Below, one piece after another: positions 14,012 through 18,038 of a DNA stretch of 18,038 nt; the stretch's first letter is position 1; the number at the start of each line of letters is the position of its first letter. This DNA comes from W0P33-017 sp963640395. GTDB taxonomy: Bacteria > Bacillota > Clostridia > Lachnospirales > Lachnospiraceae. Under the pieces are notes generated by a model. It ran no database searches, was not told where the DNA came from, and saw only the letters and a program-made list of their open reading frames with translations. The stretch covers positions 1 through 18,038 of the forward strand of contig CAVHZH010000048.1 in NCBI GenBank assembly GCA_963640395.1, given 5' to 3'. Made by a program: the position numbers and the translations under genes.

Positions 14012-15535
14012 GTGAAAGAGAAATCTGTATTGGAAATGAGAGGAATCTGTAAGAGCTTCCCCGGCGTTCGCGCGCTGCATGATGTAGATTTTACCTTATG
14101 TGAAGGTGAAATACATGCTTTGATGGGCGAGAATGGTGCGGGAAAATCCACCTTGATCAAGGTGCTCACCGGCGTCTATGAGAAGGACGAGGGAGAAATT
14201 TTCCTGAAGGGACTGGATAAGGCGGCCGTCATCCGTTCGCCTCAGGACGCACAAAAGCTTGGCATCAGCACAGTATATCAGGAGATTACCCTGTGCCCGA
14301 ACCTCTCCGTAGCTGAAAATATGTACATAGGACGGGACGGACAAAAGGGCGTGAGCTGGAAGAAAATGAATGCAGATGCTGAGAAGATCCTAAAGACACT
14401 GGATATTCCGGCAAAGGCAAACAGACAGTTGTCCAATTATTCCATCGCGATCCAGCAGATGGTAGCGATTGCCAGAGCCGTGGATATGGATTGTAAGGTT
14501 TTGATCTTAGATGAGCCGACCTCCTCACTCGATGAGCAGGAGGTAGAAAAGCTGTTCGGTCTGATGCGCGATCTGCGTGCGAAGGGCGTAGGCATCATCT
14601 TTGTCACGCACTTTTTGGATCAGGTATATGAGGTATGTGACAAGATCACCGTTCTCCGTGATGGCGGACTGGTTGGCGAGTATGAGATCGCAGACCTGCC
14701 GAGAGTCAAGCTCGTATCCAAGATGCTTGGAAAAGAGCTGGATGATATGTCTGACATCAAGACCGACAGTGTGGTTTACGAGGGCGCTGATAAGGATACA
14801 AAGATCTTTGAGGTAGAAGGACTGCAGAGTAACGCAGGCATCAAGCCGTTTGACTTCTATATCAGAAAGGGCGAGGTCAATGGATTTACCGGACTGCTCG
14901 GTTCCGGACGAAGCGAGTGCGTGCGTGCGATCTTTGGTGCTGATCCGGTGATCGCAGGAACTGTAAAAAAGAACGGCAAGCATATCAAGATCAGGAAGCC
15001 GATCGATGCGATGAAGCAGGGTATTGCATATCTGCCTGAGGATCGTAAGGTCGATGGTATTGTTGGAGATCTGTCTGTGCGGGATAACATCATCCTCGCA
15101 GAGCAGGTATTAAAGGGATTCTTCCATCCGTATTCAAAAGCCGAGGCACAGAAGCTGGCAGAGGAATACATTAAGCTTTTGGAGATCAAGACCGCATCTG
15201 CGGATACACCGATCAAGTCTCTGTCCGGTGGAAACCAGCAGAAGGTTATTTTAGCAAGATGGCTGCTGACCCATCCCGAGTATCTGATCTTAGACGAGCC
15301 GACGCGTGGTATCGATGTCGGAACCAAGATCGAGATTCAGAAATTAGTATTAAAGCTCGCATCAGAGGGCATGAGTGTCACATTCATTTCTTCTGAGACT
15401 GACGAGATGATCCGTACCTGTTCCCGTCTGATTGTCATGAGAGACCGCCGCGTGGTCGGTGAACTCGGAAGTGATGAGCTGACACAGAACAAGATTATGA
15501 GTACCATTGCTGGAGGTGATGACGATGCAAAATAA
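14012..15535 (+). CDS. ytfR: Sugar ABC transporter, double ATPase subunit, YtfR type
   Basis: 507 residues with two ATPase domains in one chain, as usual for sugar importers of the CUT2 class. First domain: Walker A GENGAGKS (39-46), Q-loop Q90, degenerate signature around 140-150 (LSNYSIAIQQM), Walker B ILDEP (165-169), H200. Second domain: degenerate Walker A GLLGSGRSE (294-302), signature LSGGNQQ (404-410), Walker B LILDEP, and Ser instead of the switch histidine near 460. A degenerate second site is normal for this class. The likely start is GTG 14012, 11 nt after AAGGAG (13995-14000), giving the usual N-terminus before VLEMRGICKSFPGV. Another GTG at 14000 lies within the ribosome site and is rejected. 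Its last 11 nt overlap the first permease gene. Confidence 0.94.
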   Translation: MKEKSVLEMRGICKSFPGVRALHDVDFTLCEGEIHALMGENGAGKSTLIKVLTGVYEKDEGEIFLKGLDKAAVIRSPQDAQKLGISTVYQEITLCPNLSVAENMYIGRDGQKGVSWKKMNADAEKILKTLDIPAKANRQLSNYSIAIQQMVAIARAVDMDCKVLILDEPTSSLDEQEVEKLFGLMRDLRAKGVGIIFVTHFLDQVYEVCDKITVLRDGGLVGEYEIADLPRVKLVSKMLGKELDDMSDIKTDSVVYEGADKDTKIFEVEGLQSNAGIKPFDFYIRKGEVNGFTGLLGSGRSECVRAIFGADPVIAGTVKKNGKHIKIRKPIDAMKQGIAYLPEDRKVDGIVGDLSVRDNIILAEQVLKGFFHPYSKAEAQKLAEEYIKLLEIKTASADTPIKSLSGGNQQKVILARWLLTHPEYLILDEPTRGIDVGTKIEIQKLVLKLASEGMSVTFISSETDEMIRTCSRLIVMRDRRVVGELGSDELTQNKIMSTIAGGDDDAK

Positions 15536-16604
15536 TAGGAAAGGCGTAGGAGCATTTTTCTCCGGACTGGTAAAGCAGCAGATCTTTATTCCGCTGGCAG
15601 CTTTATTGATTTTAGCATTATTCAACCTGATCATGGATCCGTCCTTCTTCAAGATTACGCTCGGATACAACAGTGTGGGTGATCCGGTATTGAACGGTTA
15701 TCTGATCACGATCTTAGATTATGGCTCAGAGCTGGCGATCCTTGCCATCGGTATGACGCTCGTAACAGCGGCTTCCGGCGGTCAGGACATCTCCGTCGGA
15801 GCAACGATCGCGATCGCAGGCTCTGTCATCCTGCGTATGCTGTGCGGCGGACAGACGACAACCGATCACTATTGCGTACCGCTGATCGTAGCATTTTTAG
15901 TAGCTGTCGTAGCATCTATGGCATTCGGTGCATTCAACGGTGTGCTCGTTGCATACTTTAGGATCCAGCCGATGATCGCGACCTTGATCCTGTTTACCGC
16001 AGGACGTTCGATCGCAGCATGGATCAACAACAACGAGCTGCCGATCGTAAATGTAAACAGCTTTGGCTATTTCGGCGGATATATCCCCGGTGTGCCGATC
16101 CCGACCCCATTTTTCATTGCACTGCTCTGTGTCATTGTGATCGCACTCGTGATGAAATTTACCAACTTAAAGCTGTATACACAGGCAGTCGGCATCAATG
16201 AGAGCTCATCCAGATTAAATGGTCTGAACCCGGAGCTCATCAAATTGCTGTCATTCGTCATTCTTGGTATCTGTGTAGCAGTTGTCGGACTGATCAAGGT
16301 CAGCCGTTTGTCCACGATCAACTACTCCGTCATCGCAAAGGATATCGAGATGGATGCGATCCTGGCGGTCGCACTCGGCGGAAACGCGCTGGGCGGCGGT
16401 AAGTTCAATATCTGGGCTTCGATCCTCGGTGCTTATGTCATTCAGTTTTTGACAACGACCTTATACAAATTTGAAGTACAGTCCGATGCACTTCCTGCAT
16501 ACAAGGCAGTTGTCGTTATCGTACTCGTTGTACTCAGCGCTCCGGTTGTCAGGGACAAGATCGCCGGACTTGGCAAGAAAATGAAATCAAAGGAGGTAGC
16601 ATAA
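15525..16604 (+). CDS. ytfT: Sugar ABC transporter permease, YtfT type
   Basis: 359-residue polytopic membrane protein of the BPD_transp_2 (CUT2) permease family, with about 9-10 hydrophobic helices beginning near residue 20 (IFIPLAALLILALFNLIM). Family landmarks are GGQDISVGATIAIAGSV, IQPMIATLILFTAGRSIAA and ALGGNALGGGKFNIWASILGA, which correspond well to E. coli YtfT as I recall it. The start is ATG 15525, 8 nt after GGAGG (15512-15516), inside the end of the ATPase gene; the 11-nt overlap suggests coupled translation. ATG 15519 is too close to the ribosome site. It should form the membrane channel together with the next gene's product. Confidence 0.93.
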   Translation: MQNNRKGVGAFFSGLVKQQIFIPLAALLILALFNLIMDPSFFKITLGYNSVGDPVLNGYLITILDYGSELAILAIGMTLVTAASGGQDISVGATIAIAGSVILRMLCGGQTTTDHYCVPLIVAFLVAVVASMAFGAFNGVLVAYFRIQPMIATLILFTAGRSIAAWINNNELPIVNVNSFGYFGGYIPGVPIPTPFFIALLCVIVIALVMKFTNLKLYTQAVGINESSSRLNGLNPELIKLLSFVILGICVAVVGLIKVSRLSTINYSVIAKDIEMDAILAVALGGNALGGGKFNIWASILGAYVIQFLTTTLYKFEVQSDALPAYKAVVVIVLVVLSAPVVRDKIAGLGKKMKSKEVA

Positions 16605-16606
16605 AA

Positions 16607-17650
16607 ATGGCATCAGAGAAAAATACAACTGCAAAAAAGAACAGTTGGTTTAAAAATGTGTCAGATACCAACCTGCTGCTGACGATCACGATTGTTGTTT
16701 TCTTTGTCATGTATCTTGCAGCAATGTTGTTCCTCGGTTCCGGTTTTCTGAAGCCGCAGGCGTTCTTTAACATTTTAAATGCACAGGCAGCTTTGATCAT
16801 CACGGCATGTGGCATGAGCTTGGTCATGATCACAGGCGGTATCGACATCTCTGTCGGCGGTGTGGTAGCACTGGTCAGCATGTGCTGTGCCGTATATCTT
16901 GACTTTGGCGGAGGCGATCCGTACACAGCGATTCTGGTTGCACTGGCGATCGGTCTTGGCTTTGGTCTGGTACAGGGCTTTCTGGTAGCTTATCTGGATA
17001 TCCAGCCGTTTATCGTATCACTGGCAGGCATGTTTTTTGCACGAGGTATGACAACGATCGTACATACAAACCCGTTCAACGTAGAGAACGAGGCGTTTAA
17101 CAAGCTGAAAATGACACGTGTTGTGATTCCCGGCATGGGTTCTGTCAACAAGATCGGCAAGTATGTCGATGCCTATGTGGAGATCGGTGTGGTAGTCGCG
17201 GTGCTGATCGTGATCATTCTGTTCTGTGTCCTCCGCTGGACAAAGCTCGGTCGTGCCTTTTATGCAGTCGGTGGAAACCAGCAGAGCGCGCTGATGCTCG
17301 GTATCAATGTAAAGCGCACAAAATTTATCGCACATCTGCTCTGCAGCCTGTTGGCAGGTATCGGCGGATATGTGTATTTCCTCCATGTAGGGTCAGGTTC
17401 TCCGTCCCATGCAAGCGGAATGGAGATGAACGCAATCGCTTCGTCCATCATCGGTGGAACGATGCTGACCGGTGGTGTAGGTAATATTATCGGTACGTTC
17501 TTCGGTGTGCTCTCCCTGAGTACGATCCAGAATATCGTATCTTCCGCAGGTCTGGATCAGGCGTGGTGGACAGGAATTACCGTAGCAGCGATGTTATGTA
17601 TCTTCCTTGTTGTACAGAGTGTGATCATGGCTCGCAAAAAGAAGGCATAA
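16607..17650 (+). CDS. yjfF: Sugar ABC transporter permease, YjfF type
   Basis: 347-residue second permease of the BPD_transp_2 family, partner of the preceding one. Landmarks are GGIDISVGGVVALVS, IQPFIVSLAGMFFARGMT, VGGNQQSALMLGINVKR, MNAIASSIIGGTMLTGGVGNI (in part) and a late AWWTGI, which agree with YjfF rather than YtfT. Two different permeases in place of one homodimeric one is diagnostic of the YtfQRT-YjfF transporter type. ATG 16607 lies 2 nt after the previous stop, with AGGAGG at 16591-16596. It is the last gene before a strong terminator. Confidence 0.93.
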   Translation: MASEKNTTAKKNSWFKNVSDTNLLLTITIVVFFVMYLAAMLFLGSGFLKPQAFFNILNAQAALIITACGMSLVMITGGIDISVGGVVALVSMCCAVYLDFGGGDPYTAILVALAIGLGFGLVQGFLVAYLDIQPFIVSLAGMFFARGMTTIVHTNPFNVENEAFNKLKMTRVVIPGMGSVNKIGKYVDAYVEIGVVVAVLIVIILFCVLRWTKLGRAFYAVGGNQQSALMLGINVKRTKFIAHLLCSLLAGIGGYVYFLHVGSGSPSHASGMEMNAIASSIIGGTMLTGGVGNIIGTFFGVLSLSTIQNIVSSAGLDQAWWTGITVAAMLCIFLVVQSVIMARKKKA

Positions 17651-17672
17651 GATGATACCATCATAGAAAATT

Positions 17673-17721
17673 AGCTGGCGCACAGTCGATGTAATCCATT
17701 GACCGGAGCGCCAGCTTTTTT
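17673..17721 (+). terminator. Rho-independent terminator after the importer operon
   Basis: AGCTGGCGC (17673-17681) pairs perfectly with GCGCCAGCT (17708-17716), followed by T to 17721. An inner segment, 17683-17691 against 17697-17705, pairs at 8 of 9 positions, making one long stem-loop. On the - strand, where the XRE gene ends at 17728, the same stem is followed by a poorer T-run, so it may work weakly in that direction too. Confidence 0.9.
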
Positions 17722-17727
17722 GCGTGT

Positions 17728-18038
17728 TTATCTTTTTTTGACATTTTTTCCGGAGGCTTCGTTTCCGGCGATGATCGCATCGACCATCCCTGAAATCAGT
17801 TTTATTTGCTCCGGTGTTAGCAGTTCTTCTTTCCGGTAAAGCTCGATCAGCGAAAGCGACGGTGCTTTATCGAAGTCGAAAAAATCACTAGGCGAAATAT
17901 CGAAATATTCACAGATTTGAAAGAAAGATTCCATGGACGGCATAGAAACAAGATTTTCGATATTGTTTATGTACGAGGGGCTAAGACCCAGCGACAAACT
18001 CATATCCCTCGAAGATACGTCTTTTTCAATCCTCAGCC
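17728..18038 (-). CDS. XRE-type helix-turn-helix regulator, 5' end outside window
   Basis: The visible 102 C-terminal residues read LRIEKDVSSRDMSLSLGLSP, then SYINNIENLVSMPSMESF, then FDISPSDFFDFD. This is an HTH_3 (Cro/C1-type) DNA-binding domain from its second helix on, followed by a short tail with LTPEQIKLISGMVDAI and a basic end NVKKR. The frame stays open to the window edge, and helix-turn-helix residues precede the ATG at 18001-18003. That ATG is therefore internal and the true start is beyond 18038. It is transcribed toward the importer operon and separated from it by the terminator stem. Its target cannot be told. It may have nothing to do with arabinose. Confidence 0.82.
   Translation of the reverse strand, partial: LRIEKDVSSRDMSLSLGLSPSYINNIENLVSMPSMESFFQICEYFDISPSDFFDFDKAPSLSLIELYRKEELLTPEQIKLISGMVDAIIAGNEASGKNVKKR

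Noticed and set aside
17728..18003. Complete small regulator starting at ATG 18003
   Set aside because: The frame continues to the window edge and the preceding residues belong to the helix-turn-helix, so the gene is truncated by the window.
1..18038. CRISPR array, tRNA or rRNA gene, transposase or phage gene
   Set aside because: No regularly spaced repeats, no cloverleaf or rRNA-like sequence, and no open frame with transposase, integrase or phage motifs was seen.

Overview
The window is an accessory sugar-catabolism locus for L-arabinose from a low-to-moderate GC Gram-positive bacterium. A gut Lachnospiraceae (Clostridia) is the most likely source. The grounds are strong AGGAGG-type ribosome sites, a transketolase split into two genes, GntR-LacI-type AraR regulation, a YesM/YesN-type two-component pair, and a lipoprotein-dependent sugar ABC transporter. 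Species cannot be fixed from the sequence alone.

Layout. (1) 87-4154 (+): araA (L-arabinose isomerase), a TalC-type transaldolase and the two halves of transketolase, closed by a strong terminator at 4230-4278. Copies of one small hairpin repeat lie just before araA (33-64) and just after the transketolase (4158-4214). (2) 4507-11317 (+): a secreted-protein gene broken by an amber codon inside its signal peptide, then araD, a 255-nt spacer holding a long imperfect hairpin, galM (mutarotase), a YesM/LytS-type histidine kinase, a membrane-anchored YtfQ-like sugar-binding protein and a YesN-type response regulator. (3) 11288-12400 (-): araR, convergent with the response regulator and overlapping it by 30 bp. 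(4) 12401-12822: a 422-nt AT-rich divergent control region with many palindromes and a recognisable promoter. (5) 12823-17650 (+): an ABC importer of YtfQ-YtfR-YtfT-YjfF type (lipoprotein, hairpin, double ATPase, two permeases), ended by a strong terminator. (6) 17728-18038 (-): the 3' part of an XRE-type regulator gene that runs off the window.

How it works together (inference from families and order). The importer brings in arabinose or a related sugar, GalM interconverts anomers, and AraA makes L-ribulose. AraD turns L-ribulose-5-phosphate into D-xylulose-5-phosphate, which transketolase and transaldolase pass into glycolysis. Ribulokinase (araB), needed between AraA and AraD, is not in the window. 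Control appears to be double. AraR would sense sugar inside the cell. The kinase, anchored binding protein and YesN regulator form a three-component extracellular sensor like XylFII-LytS-YesN of Clostridium beijerinckii. The sensor binding protein looks like a paralogue of the importer's own binding protein. The best candidates for something undescribed are this double-sensor layout with its crowded promoter region, the long hairpin at 5961-6116, and the nonsense-interrupted secreted protein.
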